Origin: Rhodocyclaceae bacterium
Lineage (GTDB): Bacteria; Pseudomonadota; Gammaproteobacteria; Burkholderiales; Rhodocyclaceae
DNA length: 64,000 nucleotides
Assembly (NCBI GenBank): GCA_030824115.1
Contig: JAVBYI010000020.1
Span: 62,001 to 126,000, forward strand
Direction of reading: 5' to 3'
Both the position numbers and the translations under genes were made by a program. The number at the start of each line of letters is the position of its first letter. Position 1 is the first letter of the stretch. The notes beneath the pieces were generated by a model. It ran no database searches and was not told where the DNA came from. It was given only the letters and a program-made list of their open reading frames with translations. Below are positions 1-7,576 of the stretch, piece after piece.

Positions 1-516
1 GGCTGCATGGGCGACGTCGGCCAGTGCGGCGATGTCGACCACGTTGCCGAGCGGGTTACCGACGGATTCGCAGAAGATCGCCTTGGTCTTGCCGTCGATG
101 AGGGGCTTAAAGCTTGAGGGATTCCGGTAATCGGCAAAGCGCACCTCAATGCCGTACTGGGGCAGGGTGTGGGCAAACAGGTTGTAGGTGCCGCCATACA
201 GTGTGCCAACCGAGACGATGTTGTCGCCGGCTTCGGCAATGGTCTGGATCGCGTAGGTAATCGCCGCCATGCCGGAGGCCAGACCGAGTGCGCCGACGCC
301 ACCTTCCATGGCGGCCAAGCGTTGTTCCAGCACCGCCGTGGTCGGATTCATGATGCGCGTGTAGATATTGCCGGCCACTTTCAGGTCGAACAGATCGGCG
401 CCGTGCTGCGTGTCGTCGAAGGCGTAGGACGTGGTCTGGTAAATCGGTACGGCGACGGATTTGGTGGTGGGATCAGGACTGAAGCCGCCGTGCACGGCAA
501 TGGTTTCGATTTTCAT
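1..516 (-). CDS. O-acetylhomoserine sulfhydrylase-type PLP enzyme (partial, N-terminal part)
   Basis: The minus strand reads an open frame from ATG at 516 to the window edge, giving the first 172 residues, beginning MKIETIAVHGGFSPD. The Cys/Met-metabolism PLP family is recognisable from the opening AVHGG, the YTRIMNPTT segment, the EGGVGALGLASGMAA phosphate-binding region and SVGNPLGN. The length and the VPIYQTTSYAF and TLYGGTYNLF stretches point to the MetY type, which makes homocysteine from O-acetylhomoserine and sulfide. The catalytic lysine lies beyond the window. A good GGAGG ribosome site sits at 527-531. Cystathionine or methionine gamma-lyase relatives are the alternatives. Confidence 0.85.
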   Translation of the reverse strand, partial: MKIETIAVHGGFSPDPTTKSVAVPIYQTTSYAFDDTQHGADLFDLKVAGNIYTRIMNPTTAVLEQRLAAMEGGVGALGLASGMAAITYAIQTIAEAGDNIVSVGTLYGGTYNLFAHTLPQYGIEVRFADYRNPSSFKPLIDGKTKAIFCESVGNPLGNVVDIAALADVAHAA

Positions 517-614
517 GGGTGATGACCTCCGGAAAGAAAGTGGGTGTTGTTGTTTTTTGTCGAGTATATCCGCCCATTGGCGTGACTGATGGCGTGTTAA
601 CCTTCGCGCCCATC

Positions 615-2579
615 ATGCCCGCCCAACCCGCCAAGCCAGACATTGACCGTATTTTTGCCGCTGATGGCCCGCTGGCACGGACGATTCCCGGCTATCGCCT
701 GCGCGATCAGCAAATCGCCATGGCGCGCGAGGTGCAGGCAGCCATCGAGGCGAATCGGCTGCTGGTGGCAGAAGCCGGCACCGGCACAGGAAAAACCTTC
801 GCTTACCTCGCCCCGGCGCTGTTATCCGGCGGCAAGGTGATCGTTTCCACCGGCACCAAAACCCTGCAGGATCAACTCTTCAATCGCGACCTGCCGATGG
901 TGCGCGATGCGCTTGGTATCCCCGTCACCATTGCCCTGTTGAAGGGGCGCAGCAACTACGTCTGCCCGCATCATCTTGATCGCGCGCTGACCGGCGGCAA
1001 GCTCAATTCGCGTGCCGAAGTTGTCCATCTGCATGCCATCGCGCGTTTTGCCAAAAGCACAGCCAGTGGCGACAAGGCGGAGTGCAGTGACGTGCCCGAG
1101 GATTCCGGCGCCTGGTATCTCGCCACTTCGACGCGCGAGAACTGCCTCGGCCAGGAGTGTGCCCACGTCAAGGAATGTTTTGTCCTCGCGGCACGGCGCG
1201 AGGCGCTGGTGGCGGATGTCGTCGTGGTCAATCACCATCTCTTCTTTGCCGACGTCATGCTCAAGGATGACGGCATGGGCGAACTGCTGCCGAGTTGCAA
1301 CACGATCGTCTTCGACGAGGCGCACCAGTTGCCCGAGGTGGCGGGTCTGTTCTTCGGCGAGTCGGTCGGCACCGGGCAGTTGCTTGATCTGGTGCGCGAT
1401 ACCAAGCTCGAAGGCATTGCCGCCGCCAAGGATTACGCGCCCTTGCAGGATGCCGCCAAGGCACTGGAAAAAGCCGCCAAGGATTTGCGCCTTACCTTTC
1501 GCCACGAGGGCCGGCTGGCCACCGCACAGTGGTTGCAGCATCCACAAGCCATCGAGGCGCTGGCGCATGTGCAGGCGATGCTCGATGAAATGAGCAAGCA
1601 TCTGGAAAGCCAAGCCGGGCGCTCGGAAGGGCTGGCGAATTGTCTGCGCCGTTGCGGCGAATTGGTGCTGCTGTTACGTCATTGGCAATCTGAAAAAGTC
1701 GGCGCTGGCGGGACGGCAGATGACGAAGACCCGCCGGTACGCTGGGTTGAAGTCACCAGCTATGGAGTGAGTTTCAACCTCACGCCACTTTCCGTGGCAC
1801 CCATTTTCAGAAAGCAGTTGGAGGGGCATCCGCGCGCATGGATATTCACTTCGGCCACGCTCGCGGTTGGCAGCGACTTCACCCACTATCGCGAGGCGCT
1901 CGGTCTGGCCGATGCCGCCACCGGCCGCTGGGACAGCCCCTTCGATTATCCGAACAACGGGCTGCTGTATTGCCCAACCGGCATGCCCGATCCGAATCAT
2001 CCTGAATACAGCGAAGCGGTTGTTGAGGCGGTATGGCCAGCCATTCGTGCTTCCAACGGACGTGCCTTCGTGTTGTGCACCTCGCTGCGCGCGATGCGGC
2101 GCATCCACGAACTGATCGATGAGCGCATCGCCCGTGCCGGACTGGAAATGCCGCTGATGATGCAGGGGCAAGGTTCGAAAACGGAACTGCTGGATCGCTT
2201 CCGCCAGTTGGGCAACGCTGTGCTGGTGGCGAGCCAGAGTTTCTGGGAAGGCGTCGATGTGCGCGGTGAGGCGCTCTCCCTCGTGGTCATCGACAAGCTG
2301 CCCTTTGCGCCGCCCGACGACCCGGTACTGGCAGCGCGCATCGATACGCTGAAGAAGCAGGGCCGCAATGCCTTCTTCGAGGTGCAACTGCCGCGTGCCG
2401 TCATCAGCATGAAGCAGGGCGCCGGCCGGCTGATCCGCGACGAAACCGATCGTGGTGTGCTGATGGTCTGCGATCCGCGCATGGTCGACAAGCCCTATGG
2501 TCGGCGCATCTGGCAAAGCCTGCCGCCGATGCGGCGCACCCGCGAGATCGGTGAGGTGGAAGCATTTTTTGAGAGTTGA
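615..2579 (+). CDS. ATP-dependent DNA helicase, DinG/YoaA (XPD-like) family
   Basis: A 654-residue superfamily 2 helicase of the iron-sulfur XPD type. Visible motifs are Walker A GTGTGKT near residue 60, cysteines spread through NYVCPHH, ENCLGQECAHVKECF (iron-sulfur cluster), the DEAH box in VFDEAHQLPE, and the C-terminal QGAGRLIR motif VI. The length is closer to YoaA than to the longer DinG. It probably unwinds structured or R-loop DNA during repair. The frame stays open upstream to 519, but that stretch overlaps the divergent metY-like start, so ATG 615 is preferred. One copy of the dispersed 20-bp motif codes for KVGAGGTA near residue 361, in a poorly conserved stretch. Confidence 0.9.
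   Translation: MPAQPAKPDIDRIFAADGPLARTIPGYRLRDQQIAMAREVQAAIEANRLLVAEAGTGTGKTFAYLAPALLSGGKVIVSTGTKTLQDQLFNRDLPMVRDALGIPVTIALLKGRSNYVCPHHLDRALTGGKLNSRAEVVHLHAIARFAKSTASGDKAECSDVPEDSGAWYLATSTRENCLGQECAHVKECFVLAARREALVADVVVVNHHLFFADVMLKDDGMGELLPSCNTIVFDEAHQLPEVAGLFFGESVGTGQLLDLVRDTKLEGIAAAKDYAPLQDAAKALEKAAKDLRLTFRHEGRLATAQWLQHPQAIEALAHVQAMLDEMSKHLESQAGRSEGLANCLRRCGELVLLLRHWQSEKVGAGGTADDEDPPVRWVEVTSYGVSFNLTPLSVAPIFRKQLEGHPRAWIFTSATLAVGSDFTHYREALGLADAATGRWDSPFDYPNNGLLYCPTGMPDPNHPEYSEAVVEAVWPAIRASNGRAFVLCTSLRAMRRIHELIDERIARAGLEMPLMMQGQGSKTELLDRFRQLGNAVLVASQSFWEGVDVRGEALSLVVIDKLPFAPPDDPVLAARIDTLKKQGRNAFFEVQLPRAVISMKQGAGRLIRDETDRGVLMVCDPRMVDKPYGRRIWQSLPPMRRTREIGEVEAFFES
1698..1717 (+). repeat. Dispersed 20-bp motif, copy 1 (exact)
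   Basis: GTCGGCGCTGGCGGGACGGC preceded by AAAAA. It lies inside the helicase gene and codes for KVGAGGTA in a variable region between conserved helicase motifs. Confidence 0.95.
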
Positions 2580-2592
2580 AATGGAGGAGCAA

Positions 2593-2898
2593 ATGCCCAA
2601 AGGCTACTGGATTGCGCACGTCGATGTCGACGACCTTGAGCAGTACAAGCGTTACGTCGCCGCTAATGCGGCGCCCTTCAAGCAGTTCGGCGCCCGCTTT
2701 CTGGTGCGCGCCGGCCGCTTCGAAAATCCCGAGGGCAGCAGCCGCTCACGCAATGTGGTGCTGGAGTTTCCTTCCTATCAGGCGGCGCTGGATTGCTGGC
2801 ACTCGCCCGAGTATCAGGCAGCGCTCAAGCTGCGCCAGCCGGTATCGACCAGCGACCTCGTCATCATCGAGGGCTACGACGGGCCGCAACCCGGCTGA
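2593..2898 (+). CDS. DUF1330 family protein
   Basis: A 101-residue protein beginning MPKGYWIAHVDVDD. The pattern GYW, then YKRYVAANA, RFLVRAGRFE, VVLEFPSYQAALDCW and SPEYQAAL is that of DUF1330, small ferredoxin-fold (dimeric alpha-beta barrel) proteins of unknown function. The upstream ATG at 2581 is in frame, but it is part of a GGAGGAG ribosome site that is well placed for ATG 2593. The gene starts 13 bases after the helicase stop and is probably co-transcribed. Function is not known. Confidence 0.85.
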   Translation: MPKGYWIAHVDVDDLEQYKRYVAANAAPFKQFGARFLVRAGRFENPEGSSRSRNVVLEFPSYQAALDCWHSPEYQAALKLRQPVSTSDLVIIEGYDGPQPG

Positions 2899-2916
2899 TA
2901 ACGATCCGCGCGAAAT

Positions 2917-2936
2917 ATCGGCGCTGGCGGGACGGC
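2917..2936 (+). repeat. Dispersed 20-bp motif, copy 2 (1 mismatch)
   Basis: ATCGGCGCTGGCGGGACGGC, first base A instead of G, preceded by GAAAT. It is intergenic, 18 bases after the DUF1330 stop and 26 bases before the sigma-54 promoter. Confidence 0.9.
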
Positions 2937-2962
2937 GTAGTCCGTAGCCCTACATTTCTCAT

Positions 2963-2978
2963 TGGCATACTAATTGCA
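2963..2978 (+). promoter_or_regulatory. Sigma-54 (-24/-12) promoter
   Basis: TGGCATACTAATTGCA matches the RpoN consensus TGGCAYR-N4-TTGCW, with GG and GC separated by exactly 10 bases. The predicted transcript start is near 2990, about 23 bases before the ATG at 3013. It implies activation by an enhancer-binding protein; no clear upstream activator site was recognised. Confidence 0.75.
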
Positions 2979-3012
2979 CAAACGCACTGCGTTTAACAAA
3001 TAGAGACATGCC

Positions 3013-3909
3013 ATGATTGTCCACCCCGCTTCTGCCCTTTTCTCTGCTGCCGAAATCGTACGTTCGCTATCGTCCCGGCAAACTCCGACCGCATCGCCGG
3101 CAAATATTGTCGATAGCCATTCCCTTGCCGGAACGACGGCCAGCAGTCAGGTTAGTATTTCCGCCGCCGCGCGCGAAGCGGCAAGAAACGATGCGGCCAT
3201 ACGTCCCGGTCTCAAGTTGTCCGATGCCGTGATGCAATGGTTCAACAAGGATTTTTCTTCGGACATTTTGGACGAAGCGAAGGCGCGACTGGAGGACATC
3301 CGGGAAAACGGCGAACTTGGCGCGTTCGGCCCCATGAACCTGCCGCTGCTGCCGGAAAACCAGCAACTGCTGGACGGTTTTCGCCAGGAAATGCGCGAAC
3401 TTTCGGCTGGCGGACACGCCAACATGAACGAGGAGCAATCCGCCCGGTTCAACCTGCTGATGAACCTTGGCATGCGTCTGCAACTTGTTGGCTGGGAGAA
3501 GCCTATGACGGAAGCCGACGTTCAGCGCGAGTTTGATGTTTCCAACGCCATGGCCAAACTTGTCCACGACGATCCGAGCCTGAAACCGCCCACCCCGCCC
3601 GAGCGAGCGCCGGAGGAAGTTGTCGCCGACATCCAGTCCGGCAAGGCGCCGGCGGTCTGGCGTGAACGCTGGTCGGCGGCGGGACTGACTATGCCGACGG
3701 AGGCCACCCTGTTGCCGGAACGTTCCATGTGGCTTGATCTCGCCGCCGCCGCCGGTATCGACACTGACGAATTTATGACCACGCTGCGCGGCATGGCTGG
3801 CGATCTGAAAGGGCAGGCCCTGACGCGTGCAATGGAGAGTTTTATTAGCGAACGCTACCTTGCCATGATGGAGACACAGAAAGCCGCCGCCGCGTTGGTG
3901 GTGGCCTGA
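3013..3909 (+). CDS. Hypothetical protein under sigma-54 control
   Basis: A 298-residue protein that I do not recognise. There is no signal peptide or membrane segment. The first 60 residues are rich in Ser, Ala and Thr (SSQVSISAAAREAAR), a style common in soluble proteins with flexible N-termini. The rest is predicted mostly helical, with an acidic middle part and a proline-rich stretch (LKPPTPPERAPEE) near residue 197. It is transcribed alone from the sigma-54 promoter at 2963, so its expression is probably tied to nitrogen, motility or another RpoN programme. The dispersed motif flanks it on both sides. Confidence 0.75.
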   Translation: MIVHPASALFSAAEIVRSLSSRQTPTASPANIVDSHSLAGTTASSQVSISAAAREAARNDAAIRPGLKLSDAVMQWFNKDFSSDILDEAKARLEDIRENGELGAFGPMNLPLLPENQQLLDGFRQEMRELSAGGHANMNEEQSARFNLLMNLGMRLQLVGWEKPMTEADVQREFDVSNAMAKLVHDDPSLKPPTPPERAPEEVVADIQSGKAPAVWRERWSAAGLTMPTEATLLPERSMWLDLAAAAGIDTDEFMTTLRGMAGDLKGQALTRAMESFISERYLAMMETQKAAAALVVA

Positions 3910-3924
3910 CGTTGCGTCCCAAAT

Positions 3925-3944
3925 GTCGGCGCTGGCAGGACGGC
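3925..3944 (+). repeat. Dispersed 20-bp motif, copy 3
   Basis: GTCGGCGCTGGCAGGACGGC preceded by AAAT. It ends 5 bases before the beta-lactamase ATG at 3950, so its AGGA supplies the only Shine-Dalgarno-like sequence of that gene. Confidence 0.93.
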
Positions 3945-3949
3945 AAGTA

Positions 3950-4723
3950 ATGGCAAAGCTATTTCTCCTAGTCCTGTGCCTTGGTGTTTCATGCTTCGCC
4001 CGGGCGGACGAAGCGGCCATTGGCCGTTTGTTCAATACGGCCGGCATCGCTGGCACGCTGGTGGTCGAGTCCGCGCGGAGCGGGCAGCGTTATGTGCATG
4101 ATGCGGTGCGTGCGCGGCAGGCGTTTCCGGCGGCTTCGACTTTCAAGGTGCTCAATACACTGATTGCGCTGGATGAGGACGTGATTTCCGGTATGGACGC
4201 GGTGATTCCGTGGGACGGTACACGCCATGAAATGGCGGATTGGAATCGCGACCAAACCCTGGCGAGTGCGTTCCGGCTCAGTTGCGTGTGGTGCTATCAG
4301 AGATTGGCGCAGCAGGTCGGTGCGGCGAAGTATCCGGGCCATCTGCGGCAGGCGCGCTACGGGCAGTTGCGCGAGCCGTTCGATGTCACGCAGTTCTGGC
4401 TCGACGGTTCGCTGACTATCGATGCCGAACAGCAGGTGGCCTTTCTCCGGCAGGTGGTTGAGCGCCGCCTGCCTTACCGGCCCGCCCACTATGACACGCT
4501 CAAGTCGATCATGCTGGCCGAGACGGGGCCGACCTACCGTCTCTATGCAAAGACCGGCTGGGCGGCGCGCAGCAAGCCAGGTATTGGCTGGTACGTGGGA
4601 TATGTGGAAACCGGCGACGACACCTGGCTATTCGCCCTCAACATCGACACCCGCAGCGCGGCCGATCTGCCGTTGCGCAAGCAGCTGGTGATGGATGCGC
4701 TGCGCGTTGTGGGCATTTTGTAA
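3950..4723 (+). CDS. Class D (OXA-type) beta-lactamase
   Basis: A 257-residue secreted serine beta-lactamase. A signal peptide (MAKLFLLVLCLGVSCFARA) is followed by the class D motifs: S63-T-F-K66 with the nucleophile and the lysine that is carbamylated in this family, SCVW near residue 110, YGQ where most OXA enzymes have YGN, and KTGW near residue 203, then GWYVGYVE. ATG 3950 is preferred over the in-frame ATG at 3923 because it starts the signal peptide. It stands alone, convergent with recJ, with no mobile element nearby, so it looks like a resident chromosomal enzyme. The substrate range cannot be read from sequence. Confidence 0.9.
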   Translation: MAKLFLLVLCLGVSCFARADEAAIGRLFNTAGIAGTLVVESARSGQRYVHDAVRARQAFPAASTFKVLNTLIALDEDVISGMDAVIPWDGTRHEMADWNRDQTLASAFRLSCVWCYQRLAQQVGAAKYPGHLRQARYGQLREPFDVTQFWLDGSLTIDAEQQVAFLRQVVERRLPYRPAHYDTLKSIMLAETGPTYRLYAKTGWAARSKPGIGWYVGYVETGDDTWLFALNIDTRSAADLPLRKQLVMDALRVVGIL

Positions 4724-4737
4724 CGCAACACCGCAGG

Positions 4738-6441
4738 CTATGCGGCTTCGAAGTGCTCGATCACCAGTTGCACTTTTGATTCCCCCTGCCACTCGTTGAT
4801 ATCGACACGGAAGGCGGCGCGAATGCGATCCGGGGCCGATTCGGTGTGGTTGAAGCGGATCGCGTCGATTTTTCCCTTGCCGTGCTTGAGCGAGAGCTTG
4901 AGGTGTTTGTCCTTGAGCAGGCGTTGCTGGATGACGGTGAATTCATCGGCAAACAGCGGCGCCGGGAAACCCTGGCCCCACACGGATTCCTGTAGCAGGC
5001 GCGCGGGAATCAGGCTGAGATAGCCGGATTCGAGGGCACCGTCGGTTTCCAGCGTGCGGGTCAGTTGGGCCGGGGCGAGCAGTTCGCGGGCCACGGTTTC
5101 GAAGGCTTGTTCGAAGATCGGTAGATCGCGCTCCAACAGGGTCATGCCCGCGGCAGCGGCGTGACCGCCAAATTTTTTCAGCAGCGTGGGATGGCGCTTG
5201 GCGACGAGGTCGAGCGCGTCGCGCAGGTGCAGGCCGGGGATCGAGCGGCCGGAACCGCGCAAATCTCCATCCGCATTGTCTTCCTGGCTGCGTGCGAACA
5301 CGACGGTGGGGCGGTGCAATTGCTCCTTGACGCGGCCGGCGAGGATGCCGATGACGCCCTGATGCCAGGTGGGTTCAAACAGCGTCAGGCTGGCGCGCGT
5401 GCTGGCGTCGATGGTATCGAGCTGGATATTGGCGGCCTCGCGCATGTCGGCCTCAATGGCGCGGCGCTCGTGGTTGATGGCGTCGAGTTCCTGCGCGATG
5501 TTGAGGGCGCGGGCACGGTCGTCGGTGATCAGGCATTCGATGCCGATGCTCATGTCGGCGAGACGCCCGGCGGCATTCAGGCGCGGGCCGACGGCGAAAC
5601 CGAGATCGAAGGTGCCGGCGCGGGCCGCTTCGCGCCCGGCTACCTGCAACAGTGCGGCAACGCCGGGCTGCATGCGGCGCTGACGGATGCGCGCCAGCCC
5701 TTGCGCGACGAAGATGCGGTTGTTGCGGTCGAGCGTGACGACATCGGCAACCGTGCCGAGGGCGACCAGATCGAGCAGTTCGGCGAGATTCGGTTCCGGG
5801 CGGTCAGCAAAGGCGCCGCGTTGGCGCAGTTCGGCACGCAGCGCCAGCATGACGTAGAACATCACGCCGACGCCGGCGATGCTCTTGCTCGGGAATGTAC
5901 AGCCAGGTTGGTTCGGATTGACGATGGCCGCGGCGGCCGGCAGCTCGTCGCCGGGCAGGTGGTGGTCGGTGACGATGACCTGCATGCCGAGCCGCTGGGC
6001 TTCGGCTACGCCGTCCACGCTGGCGATGCCGTTGTCGACGGTGACGAGCAGATCCGGCTGCATGGCGGCGGCCAGTCGGGCGACTTCGGGCGAGAGGCCG
6101 TAGCCGGTTTCGAAACGGTTCGGTACGAGGTAGTCGACCTTGGCCCCAAAGGCGCGCAGGGCGCGGATGCCGACAGCGCAGGCGGTGGCGCCGTCACAGT
6201 CGTAATCGGCGACGATCAGGATGCGCTGCTGTGCCGCAATGGCATCGGCCAGTTGCCGCACGGCTTTGTCGATATCTTTGAGTCCGGCGGGCGGTAGCAG
6301 GGTGGTCAGTTGCGTATCGAGTTCTTCGGCACGCTGGATGCCTCGGGCGGCATAGAGGCGGGCGAGGAGGGGATGCACGCCTGCTTGTTCGAGCATCAGC
6401 CGGGCGCGTTGCGGCACCGGACGAACGGCGATGCGGGTCAT
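4738..6441 (-). CDS. recJ: Single-stranded-DNA-specific exonuclease RecJ
   Basis: A 567-residue 5'-to-3' single-strand exonuclease used in recombination and mismatch repair. The DHH-family motifs are present: VADYDCDGATA, VTVDNGIAS and VTDHHLPGDELP, then NPNQPGC and the C-terminal DHHA1 part with the GGHAAAAGMTL signature. The frame is open further upstream, but ATG 6441 (MTRIAVRPVPQRARL) gives the usual N-terminus and a 4-base ATGA overlap with the upstream gene, suggesting translational coupling. Confidence 0.95.
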   Translation of the reverse strand: MTRIAVRPVPQRARLMLEQAGVHPLLARLYAARGIQRAEELDTQLTTLLPPAGLKDIDKAVRQLADAIAAQQRILIVADYDCDGATACAVGIRALRAFGAKVDYLVPNRFETGYGLSPEVARLAAAMQPDLLVTVDNGIASVDGVAEAQRLGMQVIVTDHHLPGDELPAAAAIVNPNQPGCTFPSKSIAGVGVMFYVMLALRAELRQRGAFADRPEPNLAELLDLVALGTVADVVTLDRNNRIFVAQGLARIRQRRMQPGVAALLQVAGREAARAGTFDLGFAVGPRLNAAGRLADMSIGIECLITDDRARALNIAQELDAINHERRAIEADMREAANIQLDTIDASTRASLTLFEPTWHQGVIGILAGRVKEQLHRPTVVFARSQEDNADGDLRGSGRSIPGLHLRDALDLVAKRHPTLLKKFGGHAAAAGMTLLERDLPIFEQAFETVARELLAPAQLTRTLETDGALESGYLSLIPARLLQESVWGQGFPAPLFADEFTVIQQRLLKDKHLKLSLKHGKGKIDAIRFNHTESAPDRIRAAFRVDINEWQGESKVQLVIEHFEAA

Positions 6442-7427
6442 GCCAGTTCGGTCAGTGAGCCGGAGTGGCGCCAGAAGCGCCAGAGGTTGCCGCGCACCAG
6501 CGAGAAAACCGTGGCATGCGCATCGCCATGCAGGTGGGTGCCGACAAGGCGCAGGGCGCGACATTCGCCGCGCCTGAGGGCGGTGATGGCCGGGAGAATC
6601 CAGCGTTCATCAAGCTCCAGCAGGGCGAGGCGCCAGGTCATGGCGTTGAGGTTGCGCGCCGGATCGGCCAGTTTGTCAAAGTGACACAGGACACTGCCGG
6701 TGGCCGGTTGATAACGGTCGGGTGGCGGAATGCAGGCAACACTACATTGAGCCGCGAGGCCGGCGAACAGCGCATCCGCACTCCAGATCACCTGATAGTC
6801 GCAGTGCAGCGCACTGGGCATAGGCAGGGCGCCCATGCCCCAGGGCCACAGGCTGTTGATGGCAGGACGCTGCGTTGCTTCGCGAGCCTGGTTGACCGGA
6901 TGGGCATGCAGAATTGTTTGTGCTTCGGCAATCAGGCGCCGCCATGCCGGGCCATCCAGGCCACCGGGTAGGGACGGATCGACCGGCTGGCCGATGCTGT
7001 CGGGCAGACAGCGCGTTTCCAGCAGCAGCGAACGCGCCAACTGCAGGTGCCAGTGGGCTGGCTGGGTGGCGGAGAGCGTGCCCCAGTCCGCAAAAACCGG
7101 TTGGATGGCCTCGATCAGCGCGGCGGCTTCGTTCGCATCGATCTCTGCGCTTGCGAGGGTGACGCCTTCGCGGGAAACCTGCCAATGGACGGGGTCGAGG
7201 CACAGCCATTGGCCGGATGCCGTCTCGCCAGCGCCGACTTTTCGCAGAGCGGCGGCCGGTAGTGGTTTGGGGGTGCCGAAGGCCTGGGCCAGCCAGTCTC
7301 TGTCCTCGTGGTGGTGCTGCCCGCGCCCTAGCAACAGCGGCAGGGCTTCGGTAGACAGGTCAAAGACAGTATCGGCCAACACAGACGTTGGCAGCAGCAA
7401 ACCCGGTGCGTAAATTGTCAATTCCAT
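6438..7427 (-). CDS. Conserved hypothetical protein (COG4255-like), upstream of recJ
   Basis: A 329-residue cytoplasmic protein. The segment INSLWPWGMGALP and the C-terminal LELDERWILPAITALRRGE resemble the betaproteobacterial family often labelled as a phosphoglycerate-mutase-related or regulatory protein (COG4255). None of the metal-binding motifs of a real phosphoglycerate mutase is visible, so that label should not be taken as function. It overlaps recJ by 4 bases. The dispersed motif codes for KVGAGETA at about residue 63, in a variable region. Confidence 0.75.
   Translation of the reverse strand: MELTIYAPGLLLPTSVLADTVFDLSTEALPLLLGRGQHHHEDRDWLAQAFGTPKPLPAAALRKVGAGETASGQWLCLDPVHWQVSREGVTLASAEIDANEAAALIEAIQPVFADWGTLSATQPAHWHLQLARSLLLETRCLPDSIGQPVDPSLPGGLDGPAWRRLIAEAQTILHAHPVNQAREATQRPAINSLWPWGMGALPMPSALHCDYQVIWSADALFAGLAAQCSVACIPPPDRYQPATGSVLCHFDKLADPARNLNAMTWRLALLELDERWILPAITALRRGECRALRLVGTHLHGDAHATVFSLVRGNLWRFWRHSGSLTELA
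7219..7238 (-). repeat. Dispersed 20-bp motif, copy 4
   Basis: On the minus strand GTCGGCGCTGGCGAGACGGC preceded by GAAAA. In-frame KVGAGETA within the COG4255-like gene. Confidence 0.93.
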
Positions 7428-7576
7428 ACGGCGATGCTATCACGGCAAAAAAACCGTCATGCGCTTGTGGTTTGATGGGGAATCGGCGTAATACAGGGCG
7501 AAAATCCGCTGCTGCAATGCAGCAAAACTCATGCAGTTGTGCCATACTCATCAGTAGATACTAATGTTGCGAGGCA

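Noticed and set aside
517-614. SAM riboswitch or similar leader before the metY-like gene
   Set aside because: The gap to the divergent helicase gene is only 98 bases and shows no conserved riboswitch core that I could recognise.
5161-6297. A 378-residue open frame on the plus strand opposite recJ
   Set aside because: It is antisense to a clear RecJ with all DHH motifs. Long antisense frames are common in GC-rich genes, and the translation shows no domain.
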